64,000 bases of DNA from Mesomycoplasma ovipneumoniae (GCF_038095975.1 NZ_CP146003.1:930001-994000); one strand, 5' to 3'. Positions 51,350 to 62,863 are shown, counted from the stretch's first letter. The notes: generated by a model not told the origin, from the sequence alone. Made by a program: numbers and translations.

Positions 51350-52702
51350 ATGAAAATTAAGGGAATTTTTAAGCGACTTATTTTGCCAAGTTTAACAATA
51401 TTAAGTCCTTTTTTGCTTTTTAGCCAAAAATCTGGTGATTTTCACCAGTATCAAAACTCAAGTTTTGATTTTAAAGAACTTGCTTCAAACTTAAATTTTG
51501 ATGCAAATTTAAATAAAGTAAATAGAAATGTCAAGGTTGGAGTTTTTATTGAAGAAAACGGGGACGAAAATAACAATGATTTTAACAACTTGCAAGCAAT
51601 TTTTCAGTTTTTTGCCCCTAATTCAAATTTAATTATTTACCGTTTTAAAACAGGTGAGCAATGAAATAAAGGCCTTTCACATTTTGAAACTGTTGGGGTC
51701 GAGATGGTTTTGCACTTGTATAAGGAAAAAAGAACTTTTTTAAATGAATATTTTTCAAATGGGAGAGACTTATTAAAATTAGGAGATTTTCTTGATTATT
51801 GAAGTGGTAAAACTGGAATAATAAATTTTTTTGACGGAAGCAGAACTCTAGGCGATGAAATTAACAGTAATTTCAGCTTTTTTGCAAAACAAGACGACAG
51901 ATTCAAGAAAGATTCGCGACTTTTTAATTATGTCAAAAATTTTGGCAACAGTTCTGGAATGGTAAAATCAAACCACTTTGTACTTCCAGAATTAAAATTT
52001 AACTATCAGTTAAATTTTCGTGATTCAAACATAAAATTTTACTCAGCTTTCCTACTTTCGGCTATTTTTAGCGCACTTTCATCAAGTTTTGACTCTTATG
52101 AGAGTTTAAAAGAAAGGAATCTAAAAATAATTTCAGCCTTATCATTAACGGCTCAACCCTCAGAAAATAGCAATTTAGGATTTAATGGTGCCCATTCAAG
52201 CGAAGGTTTTGGATTTATAAATTACAAAGATGCCTATTTTACTCTGGAACAAGAAAATTATTTATACAATAATTATGATGGAAATGAGTATGTAAGCGAG
52301 CCTTTTGAGCTTTTAAAAGGTCAAAAATTTTCAGCTCTTGTTTTTAATGATAGATTTTCTGAAAAAGAAGTGGTGGGAGAATACTTATCGGGATTTAGCG
52401 GTTTTTTTTATAATTTTGGTAAAACAGTCCGTGATGGAGTGAGTAATTTGCTTTATGGTCAACCAAATTATAAAACAAATGATTTTGATATTTCAATCGA
52501 AATTTACCGTGGAAGTTGACAAAAAATTATTGAGGCAAACTCAGATATAAGCCCGTTTGACAAAATTAGCTTTAAAGCTTTTGAAGACGCCCAATACCGA
52601 ATTAGAGTTTCTAATGTAAATTTTCAACCTGATAAGCCAAGAAAATACTTTCTGACATGAAAAAGATACCCTGCAGAATTTCGTTCTAATGTTTATAGTT
52701 AA
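51350..52702 (+). CDS. Subtilase-like secreted protein lacking catalytic Ser (putative)
   Basis: A 450-aa protein with an N-terminal signal segment (IKGIFKRLILPSLTILSPFL then LF) and no lipobox Cys. ATG 51350 follows AAGGTGG. A middle region looks like the C-terminal half of a subtilisin domain: a hydrophobic helix where G-T-S-x-A-P should be (KFYSAFLLSAIFSAL), then 'SSEGFGFINYKDAY', like the G-x-G-x-I/V-N-x-x-x-A strand of S8 peptidases. The catalytic Ser motif is not seen. It is either a pseudo-protease or an unrelated fold. The C-terminus is a beta-rich domain. Confidence 0.5.
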
Positions 52703-52735
52703 AAACAAATTTTGTATTAAAATATACTTTTAATT

Positions 52736-53263
52736 ATGAAATTTTTTATTGACAGTGTAAGTAAAGACCTAGTTTTAGCAATTTTTGACAAAAATTTCGA
52801 CCTTGTCGATTCTAATATAGTCGAAATTAAAAATAAAGCTGATTTGCTCCCTGAATTAGTTCGTAATATTTTGTCAAAAAATAATCTAAAAATTACAGAT
52901 TTTAGTGATTTTTACATTAATTTAGGGCCAGGAACATTTACAGGATGTAGGGTTGGACTGACATTTTTTAGAACTCTTGCCCAATTAGGCAATATAAATC
53001 TCTGAACTTGCTCAACTTTTAACCTTTTATCTTTTGAAAAAAAGGAAAAAAAGCAATATTTTATTAGTTACAGTAAAAATTCACAGTTTAGTGCCTTTGC
53101 TAATGACGGACAATTAGTCTCTGAAATTTCAGATATTAAGTCTAAAAATGGGCCAGATGATCAAGTTGATTACCAGTTAATTTTAAATAATTTTGCAAAA
53201 GCCCAAAAATTATTTAAAAAAGAGGAAAACATAGTTAATGTTTTCCCTTTGTATAACAATTAG
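52736..53263 (+). CDS. tsaB: tRNA t6A synthesis protein TsaB
   Basis: A 175-aa ASKHA-fold protein. The hallmark INLGPGTFTGCRVGL matches G-P-G-S-F-T-G-x-R-x-G. It scaffolds TsaD and TsaE in making threonylcarbamoyladenosine-37. Compared with ~220 residues in other bacteria the C-terminal part is short, as common in mollicutes. It follows the subtilase-like gene by 33 bases. Confidence 0.88.
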
Positions 53264-53272
53264 TTTAAAAAA

Positions 53273-54112
53273 TTAATTAAATGGTGACTTAAGAGAACTT
53301 AATTCAGGAAGGTTTTCAAAATTTTCGTTAGCTTTTATAACGTTATCTTTAAAAGCTGATGTTCCAATTGTAACTGGTTTTGCACTTTTGTTGAATTTTA
53401 CGGTTTCAATTTTGTTAGATTCAAAAGCGCTAGTGAAAATCTCGATTAATTTAGTATTTTGACTAAAATCAAGATTTTTAATTTTATTATCAAAAAAAGC
53501 GCCAGTTTGAATAATCTCTAAATTCTTTGAGTTAGAAAAATCGACCTGTTCTAGGTTATTTTTAGCAAAAGCTTGCTTACCGATTGAAACTAAAGATGAA
53601 GGTAAAACTAATTTTGTAATGTTATTTCCTTGAAAAGCAAAATCGCCAATTTTCTTCAGATTGGTAACCTTTGAAAAATCAAGTTCCTGAATTTTTTCTT
53701 TATCAGTCAAATTTGCACTATCAGCATAAAATGCATAATCTTCAATTTCAGTTAGTGTTTCTGGAAAAATTATTTTTGACAAAAAATAAAAATTTACCTT
53801 TGTTTCCTGAGGTTTTTGCGCATTTTCGCCATTATTTTGATTAGTTTGATTCTGATTTTGAAGAGTGGTTTTTTGATAAATCCGTGATTTTAGACTAAAA
53901 AATGCAGATTTGTCAATTTTTGTTAGTCCAGAATCTGATAAGTCAAGCACAAAAGAATTTGTTGACTCATCAATTTTTACATATTTTGAATCAGTTTTAT
54001 CTATCGAAGCAAGAAGTTGTTCTGCCTGAGATGGACTTTGGCCGCATGCAGAAAGTGCAATCACTGGTGATAAAAGCGCTAATGTTTTTAATATTTTTTT
54101 AAACTTGAACAT
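53273..54112 (-). CDS. Leucine-rich-repeat lipoprotein (BspA-like)
   Basis: A 279-aa lipoprotein with signal peptide and lipobox LSAC (Cys at about residue 23). LRR_5 units: LPSSLVSIGKQAFAKNNL, 'LEIIQTGAFFDNKI' and 'LIEIFTSAFESNKI'. A low-complexity Gln/Asn insert (NQNQTNQNNGEN) sits after the first quarter. Such surface repeats often bind host proteins. It is related in repeat pattern to 31546-32337 and converges with tsaB. Confidence 0.82.
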   Translation of the reverse strand: MFKFKKILKTLALLSPVIALSACGQSPSQAEQLLASIDKTDSKYVKIDESTNSFVLDLSDSGLTKIDKSAFFSLKSRIYQKTTLQNQNQTNQNNGENAQKPQETKVNFYFLSKIIFPETLTEIEDYAFYADSANLTDKEKIQELDFSKVTNLKKIGDFAFQGNNITKLVLPSSLVSIGKQAFAKNNLEQVDFSNSKNLEIIQTGAFFDNKIKNLDFSQNTKLIEIFTSAFESNKIETVKFNKSAKPVTIGTSAFKDNVIKANENFENLPELSSLKSPFN

Positions 54113-54176
54113 AAGGTAAATTTTACAATAATATTTAGTAAAAATATTAAATTAGAAACTTTTATTGATAAAAGTA

Positions 54177-55892
54177 CTAATTTTTTGTCTTTAAATTATA
54201 GTAAGTGCGAATTTGAGAAGCAAGTCTTTCGTCCAAGGGCATTAAAAAAGTGTAATTTATCTGATATCTACCCTCGTCAGTGTTATTTTCGGTTGGCATA
54301 TTACCATAAAAAGTTTGCTCAGGTTGTTGAGAAAGGTACATATTTAAAGCTCGAAGCGATCTGTTTGATGAAGTTTCAGATTTAATATTGTTGTAATTTA
54401 AGTTTTTCTCATCATCAATAATTTCATCATTAAGGTCAACAAAAACTGAGCGGTCTTCGCCCTCAAGAGTTTCGCGAACAGTTTCAACTGCATCATTAAA
54501 GTAGAATTTCTTAAAGAATTTAAAGGATTTTTTAAATGTTGGGGTGTAATTTATATAGTCAAAATTTGCTAAAAAAGGAATAGATTCATAGTCAAAATAA
54601 AAACCTTTTCCCTTTTTAGGTTCAAATTTTTCTGTCTCGCTATTTTGGACAAAAGCAAAATCAACCTCGACTTTTGCTTTTTGGACAATTTCTTCTAAGT
54701 CAAAATCTTCACCTTTATAAATTCCTTCATAAAGTGAATTATAAACCTTGTCGGTCAATTCAGGCGAAGTGTCTTTTAAAATAATTCAGCCATCAAGCAA
54801 AGTTAAATTATTTTTTGGGCGGATAATTGCAATTGTATTTTCTTCCTCAAGTTCTTCATAATTATCTTTAGAATAATGGGCATCAAGAGAATCGCCATTA
54901 TACAAAAAGCCAACATCTTGATTCAAAGAAGGATCGATTACCGAATTGGCTAAGTCAAGACCTGAAGTTTTAAAAACATTGTGTCGCAAATTAAAATAGT
55001 CAAAACCAGAAATTTCACCGATATAGTCAATAAAACCATCAACAAATGATTTATAGTTATTTTCAGTTAATATTTGACCATATTGATTAGTTTTTTCGGC
55101 CCCGATTAGCAAATTATCTCGCATAGCTTCAGTTCATTCAAAAAAACTGTAGCCATTTTTTCGCAAAGTTTTACCAATTCCGCTAAGACTTTGGTCTTCA
55201 AATTTAAGGCCTTTTTCTTGAATTTGCTCTTTTTGCTCAGCGGTTCATTTGTCCTGAAATTTACGGAGATTTTTTCTTTTACCATCAACATCATAATCGC
55301 CAATTGTGTAGGCAATCACTTTGTCTTGGGTGTAATAAGGTATGAAAAACTCTCAAAAACGGTCCTGAATTCCATCATTATCAGTGTCAAGATTTTTTCG
55401 GGGATCATAGGCATCTTTCATAAATTGGTCATATTTATCAACATGCTCAACAATTTCAGGGCGAAATATTTCTTCAAAAGCGGCCCTTTTTTTATTGATA
55501 AATTCTTGCTTTTGGGCCAAAGAAAAACTGGCATAATTTTGCGGTTTTTGAAAAACCTTAGTTAGCTCTCAATTTGGAAAAAGCTTTGAATAGTCTATTT
55601 TTTGTAAAAGACCTTTTTGAGCCAAACGTGCAATTTGAAAATCTGAACCAACCCCAGCAATTGTGCGATTGTCTTCAATTGCTTTTGTAAATTCGCTAAC
55701 ATCACCAAATTCGCGATAATTAAAATCTTTGTTAATTACATCGCGACCAAAATCAGAAATGTAAGCTTCATAATTATAGACAACCGGTTTAAAAGGGAAG
55801 CTTGATTTTGAAAAAGATGCAATAAAAACAACACTAACTACCGAAAGTGCGAGTGCTATTTTGGCAAAAAAATTGACTAAATTCTTTTTCAT
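54177..55892 (-). CDS. potD: Spermidine/putrescine-binding protein PotD-like
   Basis: A 571-aa protein, the last gene of potABCD. An N-terminal uncleaved or cleaved signal (AKIALALSVVSVVFIASF) lacks a lipobox Cys. Family features: VVYNYEAYISD, 'IAGVGSDFQIARLAQKGLLQKIDYS', and a mid segment 'DVGFLYNGDSLDAHY'. It is about 200 residues longer than E. coli PotD, as in other mollicutes. Several TGA Trp codons. It overlaps potC by 16 bases. Confidence 0.82.
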
Positions 55893-56701
55893 GTTTTTTC
55901 CTTTTTATTTTTATAATAAAGTCAAATTAAATTAGAAATCACGGAAATAAAGAGCATAATTGTTCCCAACATTAGCGCTCAAGTTTTAAAAGTTCCTTGA
56001 TACAAAAGCGTTCCAACTGTTTGGGTGTTTGATGTAATTTTTGTGATTATAAAATCATCAAAAGAAAGAAAAGCAACAACAGGAAAAACCGAAATTATCG
56101 CTGGCGACATGTGTTTTAAATAAACCAAAAATCATGCCTTCATTTTTGAGTACCCTAAATCTTGGGCTGCTTCATATAAACTCAGCGAAAATTTTTCACT
56201 TCTTGGATACATTATCAAAATTCCGTAAGGTAAAGTCATGACAATGTGGGAAATAATTGCCCGATACAAACCTTCATAAGCCGCTGAAAGTGAACCAAAA
56301 ATGAAGCCTAAAATAATTGCAAGCGAAACTGCAGTGATAGCATCAGGATTAATTAAAGGAATATTTGAGGTGACATTTACATAAATTTTTACAGATTTAT
56401 TTTTTTGTCTTCAGAGGGCAAAAACTGTTAAAAGCGAAAGGAAAACAACGGTTACTGCAGCAAAAAATGCAATAATTAATGAGTTAATTAACGCTGAAGC
56501 AAAAGTATCTTTTGCAAATTCGTCAAATGCTTGCAGACTAAATTTGTTTCATGTTGAAGAGACAAAACCTTTTTTTGACGGACTGTTAAATGAAAAAATA
56601 GAGCCAAAAATTATTGGAATATAAAAAATAATTATCAAAAATCAAACGTAAGTTTTTTTCAAAATCTCATGTTTTTGAAAAAAATCAATAATTTTAGTCA
56701 T
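55877..56701 (-). CDS. potC: Polyamine ABC permease PotC
   Basis: A 274-aa permease with six helices; the EAA loop is YEAAQDLGYSKMKAWFLVYL. ATG 56701 overlaps the potB stop, and the gene ends inside the potD start (TAG 55877-55879), so all four pot genes are translationally chained. Confidence 0.88.
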
Positions 56702-57554
56702 ATTTAAATCCTTTAAGTTTCATGATAACAATCGGTGTAAAATGAATTAGTGTATAAATTCCAATAAAAACTAAAAGTGTGACTAAAACAAGTGATGAAA
56801 CTCGAGCTAGATCAAAAGGGTTTGTTGTGTTTGCGGAATTATTAATTAAATTTCCAATTAGTTGATTTTGTGATCCGTTTGGTAGCAATTTATCTGAGAC
56901 AACTATTGAAGTTGCTGCCATTAAAAAAACAATCGCAAATCCAGAGCTAATTGCCCGAAAACTATAAGGAAGAACCACTTTAATCAAAACTCAAAATTTT
57001 GAATACCCTAAATCTGTGCCAGCTTCAATTAAGTTTTTAGGCATGTCTCTAAAAATTGTATAAAGCGGAATTACCATGAAAGGAAAATTGAGAAAAATTA
57101 GACCAAGAATCATAAAAGAGTTATTATTTAGCGATCCTTCGTCAAACATTGCCAAAAATAAAGCTCGTAATGAGAAGACTTTTGCAATCGTAAAAATAAT
57201 TAAAGGTGTAATTATTAATGATAAAGAATAAATTTTAAAAATACGTGATTTTGAATTTGCGACAATAAAAGCATACGGAAATGCTAAAATTAAGCAAATA
57301 AAAGCGCTAATTAGTCCAACAAAAATTGAACGGGCAATAATTTGCCAAGTTGTTTGTTCTTTTACTAAAAGATGGTTGTCAAATGGACTGCCGTTTGTCG
57401 AAAGTGGACTTACAGATTTAACAAAAAGTAAAATAAGTGGAATAACTATTAAAATTAGGGCAAATACAAAATAAGGGAGAACAAGACTGATGCGTGGATT
57501 TAAATTTTTTTTGAAATTTTGTCAAAATTTATCAAAAAAGCTAAGAGTTTCCAC
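56694..57554 (-). CDS. potB: Polyamine ABC permease PotB
   Basis: A 286-aa permease with six helices and the EAA loop IEAGTDLGYSKFWVLIKVVL. No ATG opens the frame; GTG 57554 has GGAG seven bases upstream and lies inside the potA end. It overlaps potA by 14 bases and potC by 8. Confidence 0.85.
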
Positions 57555-58875
57555 TTTCAATCTCCATTAAGTGAATTGCATCATCATCTCATTTTAGATA
57601 AACTTGCGTATTAAGATCGTAAAAATCGTTAGTTTCAACGTAAATAATTTTAGAACCAACTTGAATATCTAGTCAATAATATGACCCTTTATAAATATTT
57701 TGAACCACTTTACCCTTAAAATATCCAGAATTTAGGTCAATATCGATGTCTTCAGGACGAATAAGTGCATCCAGTTTTTGCCCATAATTAAATTCTGTGT
57801 GAATTGTGTAGAGCTCAGTACCCAGAATTTCAACCTTATTTTTTCCAATAAATTTTGCTTCAAAAAAATTTGAATCACCGATGAAATTAGCAACTCATTT
57901 ATTGGCAGGATAGTCATAAATTTTCTTTGGCACGTCATATTGAGCGATTTTTCCGTTACGAATTACAGCGATTTTATCTGATAATTGAAGGGCTTCATCT
58001 TGATCATGAGTTACAAAAATGAAAGTTAGACCTAATTTTTGCTGAATTTTTTTGAGAAAAACTTGCATTTTTTGTCTAATTTTTGCATCTAAAGCTGATA
58101 AAGGTTCATCTAATAAAACTATTTCAGGTTCAATAACAAGCGATCTAGCCAGTGCGACTCGCTGTTTCATTCCACCAGATAACTCTGAAATTGCACGGTT
58201 TTCGTTGCCACTTAGACCAACAAGGTCGATAATATCTTTAATTTCGGTATCAATTTCCGTTTTTGTTATTTTACGAGTAAGGTATTTTTTTTCAAAAGTT
58301 ACAGATTTATAAAAAACATAATTTTCCCAGTTAGAATATTTAAAATCTGAATCATCAAGTTTTTCCTGTAATTTTTTACGGGTTTTGCTGTCTAAATTAG
58401 GATTTTCAAGCTGTTTTTCTAGGTTTGCTTGCAAATTATTAAGTTCTGCAATTTTTTTGTCCTGTTTTGCTTGCCATTTTTGCTTTAATTCTTCAAATTT
58501 TTTCCAAATTGACTGTGGAATTTCAGAGTCACTTTTCTTAATTCTTTTTAATTTTAGGCCAAATTCAATATTTCCTCTAACTGACAAATGTGGAAAAAGT
58601 GCATAATCTTGAAAAATAGTCGCTGTATCTCGTTTATGGGCTGGAACGTCTTTAATATCAACCCCGTTAAATTTAATTTCGCCTCGGGTTGTTCATTCAA
58701 AACCACCAATTAGGCGTAAAATTGTAGTTTTTCCAGATCCAGATGGACCTAAAAGAGTGACAAAATCACCTTTTTTGATGTCCAAATTTATTTGATTTAA
58801 AACTTTCTTATCACCAAATTCCTTATCAACATCAACAAGCGAGATTATTGTTTCACTTTTGTGAAATTTTTGCAT
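57541..58875 (-). CDS. potA: Polyamine ABC ATPase PotA
   Basis: A 444-aa ATPase. Walker [12 protein letters not shown], signature [16 protein letters not shown], Walker [14 protein letters not shown]-loop FVTHDQDEA. Between the Q-loop region ([13 protein letters not shown]) and the signature there is an ~85-residue charged insert ([20 protein letters not shown] and on) predicted to be coiled coil, a mollicute PotA trait. The C-terminal TOBE-like domain is short. It heads potABCD. Confidence 0.92.
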
Positions 58876-58991
58876 TTTATAATTCCCTCTTGAGTAGATA
58901 AAATTAAAAACAATATCTAATTTAAATAAAAAAATGTAATTTTATTCTAAAAAAAATATGAAAACTTCATCTTTGAAGAAAAAAATCTTCT

Positions 58992-59126
58992 CTAATGAAG
59001 AGTGGTGGGGAATTTATCGAAAATATCTTCTGATGCAGATTCATGGAAAAAAGCAGCATCATCAAAGAGAGATGCCGCAAACATGTAATATTTTAGTAAA
59101 TATAAATAGTATTTTCCAAAATCCAT
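58992..59126 (-). CDS. Possible small leader ORF of the pot operon
   Basis: A 44-codon frame starting ATG 59124-59126, about a dozen bases after the -10 box, so nearly leaderless. The product MFAASLFDDAAFFHESASED (after a Tyr/Leu-rich start) looks protein-like, but length alone cannot prove coding. An overlapping plus-strand frame of 74 codons (58958-59182) looks less likely. It could be a leader peptide for potA or noise. Confidence 0.3.
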   Translation of the reverse strand: MDFGKYYLYLLKYYMFAASLFDDAAFFHESASEDIFDKFPTTLH

Positions 59127-59138
59127 GATTATTTGAAA

Positions 59139-59144
59139 ATTATA
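59139..59144 (-). promoter_or_regulatory. -10 box of the pot operon
   Basis: TATAAT on minus within TATAGTATAATTT, about 265 bases before potA. No other promoter is as clear in the gap 58876-59372. Confidence 0.5.
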
Positions 59145-59180
59145 CTATATTTTTAACTTTTCAAAAAAATTTAGCAAAAT

Positions 59181-59312
59181 AAAATTTTATGCTGTTGTTC
59201 CAGGAACTTTTAAAGCACTTTTTCCTAAAATTTTCCTATTTTGACTCTTTATAGATTTAATTTTTTGCAAAACTGTTGTAACATCACCAATTTTTGCGAT
59301 TTTAGCAAAAAT
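59181..59312 (-). pseudogene. Tandem remnant of the ktrA 3' end
   Basis: 132 bases match 59313-59444 with about 10% change. It encodes a second, decayed version of the last KtrA residues (KIGDVTTVLQKIKSI). The offset is 44 codons. Confidence 0.75.
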
Positions 59313-59372
59313 AAAATTTTATGCTGTTGTCCCAAGAACTTTTAAAGGACTTTTTCCTAAAATTTTCCAATT

Positions 59373-60068
59373 TTAGTTCTTTATAGACTCCATTTTTTGC
59401 AAAACTGTTGTAACATCACCAATTTTTCCGATTATTGTTATCTCATCATTTTGATGAATTATTGTCTCTGCAGCTGGCAAAATTGTTTCTTTATTTCTTT
59501 TGATTAAAACAACATTGACATTATACTGACGTAAATTAGCGTTTTTTATGCTTTTATTAATATAGTTTGGCGATTTTACATTAACGCTTCCAGCAAATAT
59601 TCCATTTGCTATTTCTTTAAGATTATCTGCATAATTCAGGAAATTTTTATCAACACTTAAAAGCGCCATTTTAATTCCCGCTTCTTCTTCAGGACTAATA
59701 ATTCAGTCAACACCGATCTGTTTTAAAACACGAGCATGTCTTTTATTAACAGCGCGTGCGGCTATTTTTAAGTTGTTGAAAAAATTAATTTCAGTCTGTA
59801 ATTCTAATAAAGTTGCAATAATTTCAATATTATCTGAAGTAGCAACGATTATTGTGTCTATATCTTCAAGTCCAACTTCATTACGAATTGCATTTATGTC
59901 GCTAGCGTCCATTATAATTGGTTCAACAGTCGCAAATTCGCGAATAAATTTTAAATTTTCAGCTCTTTTATCGATCACAATAATATTGTGCCCTGATTCT
60001 GCTAGTTGGGTTATTGCTGCTCTACCTAGTCGTCCGGCACCAATTATACAAATATTTGCTCGTTTCAT
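59373..60068 (-). CDS. ktrA: Potassium uptake regulator KtrA/TrkA
   Basis: A 231-aa cytosolic gating subunit. RCK_N has the nucleotide site ICIIGAGRLGRAAITQLAES and the acidic strand end VIDKRAE; RCK_C is the last ~80 residues with 'INKSIKNANLRQYNVNVVLI' and 'NDEITIIGKIGD'. It gates the KtrB channel encoded divergently 240 bases away. Confidence 0.92.
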
Positions 60069-60214
60069 TTGCTTAAATTTTATCTAAAAAACAATAAATT
60101 AGTTCAAAAATCAGAAAATTTTTGAAGGTGTGCAAGCACAAATGTTTTATAGGCTAGTTTTTCTGTGTATTTTTAAATTTTCTTGTTTTTGCTTGGTTTT
60201 TTTGAAAAAAAATG

Positions 60215-60220
60215 TATAAT
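60215..60220 (+). promoter_or_regulatory. -10 box of ktrB
   Basis: TATAAT with TTGAAA about 18 bases upstream, in the divergent ktrA/ktrB gap. Confidence 0.6.
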
Positions 60221-60306
60221 TTAATAATTTAGCTTTTTTGTTTGTTTTATATAAGTAAATTAACTGACTAATTTTTTAGTTTAGTCAACCATTAAAACGA
60301 GGAATA

Positions 60307-61791
60307 ATGAACTTGAAAATTAATATCAAAAATTTTCTGCGGTCCATTTTTTCTCTTAAAAAGATACACATTATTTTTACTTTTTACACGTTAGTTATTC
60401 TTCTTGGGGCCGGAATTCTAACAGGATCGTTTTCACACACTGAAAATTCAGAAAAAATTAATTTTTTTTCGGCTCTTTTTACATCAGTTTCTGCATTTAG
60501 TGATACTGGACTTAGTTTGGTTGACACTGGAACAAGTTTTAATGTTTTTGGCCAAGCTATTATTGCGATTTTGATTTCTATGGGAGGAATTGGAATTTTT
60601 GCAATAAAATTCTACATTTTTAACCATTTATTCGGAAAAAAACTAAGCATTTTGTCCCGTGAAATTTTAAAAATCGAAAGAGGTTCAAGCAAATTAAGCG
60701 AACTAAAAGGTGTCATCAAGGTTTCTATCAATTTTTTTATGATTCTTGTTTTAGTTAGTAGTCTTACTCTTAGTCTTTATTTTTATTTTTATGATGCTGA
60801 TCCACAAAAGTTTTCATTTCAAAAATCGCCTTATAAAAATATATCTTTATCACTAAGATTTGCTGTTTTTCATAGCATTTCTGCAATTAATAATGCTGGT
60901 TTTGATATAATCGGGCCAAATAGTTTTGAACCTTATTATCACGCTTATTTTTTGCAAATTATGATAATAATTCTGACAATAATAGGAGGAATTGGCTACC
61001 CGGTAATTTATGATTTTTTTAGCTTTTTCAAACTTAAACTTTCTAAACAGAAAATAAAAAGATTTAGATTTTCTTTATTTACTAAAGTTTCAATTTTGAG
61101 CTATTTTGTCATTGCGCTAATTGGTTTTATTCTTTTAATTACTTTTGAAGCTAGTTCAAATTCTCCTTCTACTTTTTGAAACCAAAAGCAAAATGGCGCC
61201 TGATTTGATAAATCATTTGCATTATTATTTCATAATTTTATGACTCGTTCAACCGGTTTTTTTACATTTGACTTAAAACAACTAACTCAACCAAGCACAT
61301 TTTTAACAAGTTTATTAATGTTTATTGGATCTGCGCCTTCTTCTACAGGTGGTGGAATTCGCGTTACAACTTTTTGAATTTTTATCGCGGTGGTTCTATC
61401 TAAACTTAGGGGAACTAGTGACGTTAATATATTTAAGCGAAAAATCACAACTGACAAAATTGTTTCAGCTGCGACTGTGTTTTTTATATCTTTTATTTTA
61501 GTAATAGCGGTAGTTTTTCTCTCGAGTTTTTCGCTAGATAGTATTTCAAACCAGGAAAAAACTAGTGAATATAGAATTTACCATTTAATTTTTGAGGTTA
61601 TGTCGGCCTTTGGAACTTCGGGTCTGTCGACCGGCTTAATCCGAGATTTATCTGTTGTTTCACAAATTGGATTTATGATTATTATGCTAATTGGTCAGCT
61701 CGGAATTACTTCATTTATTTACGTTTGACAAGGTGATAATATCGGCAAACAAAATAAAACATACATAACTGAAGATATTTTAATCGGATAA
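60307..61791 (+). CDS. ktrB: Potassium uptake channel KtrB/TrkH
   Basis: A 494-aa membrane protein with four pore repeats. Selectivity-type segments are visible: VSAFSDTGLSL, ISAINNAGFDI, FMTRSTGFFTF and SAFGTSGLSTGL. The glycine of each filter is present. Several TGA Trp codons. The pair KtrA-KtrB takes up K+ for osmotic balance in a wall-less cell. Confidence 0.93.
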
Positions 61792-61848
61792 TTTTTTACT
61801 TAAAGTGTTTAATTTGAAATTTATTCTTTTTTAGATCAATTTTTTTGC

Positions 61849-61854
61849 TATAAT
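61849..61854 (+). promoter_or_regulatory. -10 box of the yhcH gene
   Basis: TATAAT about 33 bases before the ATG; a GAGGGGTGG site follows. Confidence 0.6.
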
Positions 61855-61887
61855 TTAAGAAAAATATAAATAAAAGAGGGGTGGAAA

Positions 61888-62343
61888 ATGATTTATGACA
61901 AATTAGAAAATTTTAGCAAATATAGTTGTTTAAATGAAAATTTTGCAAAATTAGCAAAATATCTAAAAGAAACAGACCTAGCAAAATTACCACTAGGCAA
62001 AACTGTAATTGATGAAGACAGAATTTTTGTTATACATGTTGATTTTGAAAGTTTCGATGATACAAACGCTCTCTATGAATATCACAAACGATACGCAGAT
62101 GTTCATGTAGTACTTGACGAAAAAGAACAATATTTCTTTGATTTTTCAGAGAAATTAGTCAATAAAGTAACTGATTATTCTGAAGAAAATGATGTAGCTC
62201 TTTATAAAAAAGATTCGACCCGAAATTTAATTAGACCGTTAAAAGGCGAATTTTTAATTTTTCTACCTGGCGATGCTCATCTGCCAAAATATACCGGACA
62301 AATTGGCGTAGTTAGAAAAATAATTTTTAAAGTTGAATATTAG
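61888..62343 (+). CDS. YhcH/YjgK/YiaL family protein
   Basis: A 151-aa cupin-like protein (DUF386). HKRYADVHVVLDEKE and 'FLIFLPGDAHLPKY' carry the His and Glu/Asp that bind metal. Members include NanQ, a sialic acid anomerase, and the sugar-related YiaL. A role in handling host sialic acid or another sugar is plausible, but no nan genes are near to support it. Confidence 0.82.
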   Translation: MIYDKLENFSKYSCLNENFAKLAKYLKETDLAKLPLGKTVIDEDRIFVIHVDFESFDDTNALYEYHKRYADVHVVLDEKEQYFFDFSEKLVNKVTDYSEENDVALYKKDSTRNLIRPLKGEFLIFLPGDAHLPKYTGQIGVVRKIIFKVEY

Positions 62344-62422
62344 TCTTATTAAGTTTAAATTTTTTTATTAAGTCTAGAAATTAAAAATTCATTTTTTAAA
62401 TATAAATAACATATTTTTATGG

Positions 62423-62428
62423 TATAAT
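62423..62428 (+). promoter_or_regulatory. -10 box of rpsT
   Basis: TATAAT with a preceding TGG, 60 bases before the rpsT ATG. Confidence 0.6.
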
Positions 62429-62487
62429 TTTTGGTACCGTTTTTTAAAGGGCTGAAATAAACTATTATATATAAATATAGGAAAAAA

Positions 62488-62760
62488 ATGGCAAATATAA
62501 AATCCAAAATTAAATCAATCACCAAAATGCAAAAAGCAAGAGCAAGAAATAATGCAATTAAATCTCGTGTAAAAACAGCAATCAAAAAGGCTAAACTAGC
62601 TGTTACAGCTCACGCAGAAAATCAAGATGAATTAGTTGCAAAAGCTCATAAAGAAATTGCAAAGGCAAAATCAAAAGGTGTTTTCCACAAAGGAAAAGCA
62701 TCACGAAAAATTTCTAGACTTCATTTGTTTGTTAATAAACATCAAAAAACAACAGTTTAA
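62488..62760 (+). CDS. rpsT: 30S ribosomal protein S20
   Basis: A 90-aa very basic helical protein: MANIKSKIKSITKMQKARAR at the start and GVFHKGKASRKISRL near the end. Normal length. A shared terminator separates it from converging rplA. Confidence 0.93.
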   Translation: MANIKSKIKSITKMQKARARNNAIKSRVKTAIKKAKLAVTAHAENQDELVAKAHKEIAKAKSKGVFHKGKASRKISRLHLFVNKHQKTTV

Positions 62761-62813
62761 TCTCTTTCCTGTTTTAATAATAAATTTTTGAAAATTTTTC
62801 GAAGCTCAAAAAT

Positions 62814-62842
62814 AAAAAAACCCCTTAAATAAAGGGTTTTTT
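62814..62842. terminator. Bidirectional terminator between rpsT and rplA
   Basis: AAAAAAACCCCTT / AAAGGGTTTTTTT stem with T-runs in both directions. Confidence 0.85.
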
Positions 62843-62863
62843 TATTTTATAGGTTAATTTTAA

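Noticed and set aside
57732..57938. 68-codon minus-strand frame in potA
   Set aside because: Out of frame with the PotA C-terminal domain, which reads through here.
58958..59182. 74-codon plus-strand frame before ktrA
   Set aside because: Odd composition, no ribosome site, and it runs against the pot promoter and small ORF.
62355..62585. 76-codon minus-strand frame over the rpsT start
   Set aside because: Antisense to the S20 N-terminus and its promoter; a shadow.
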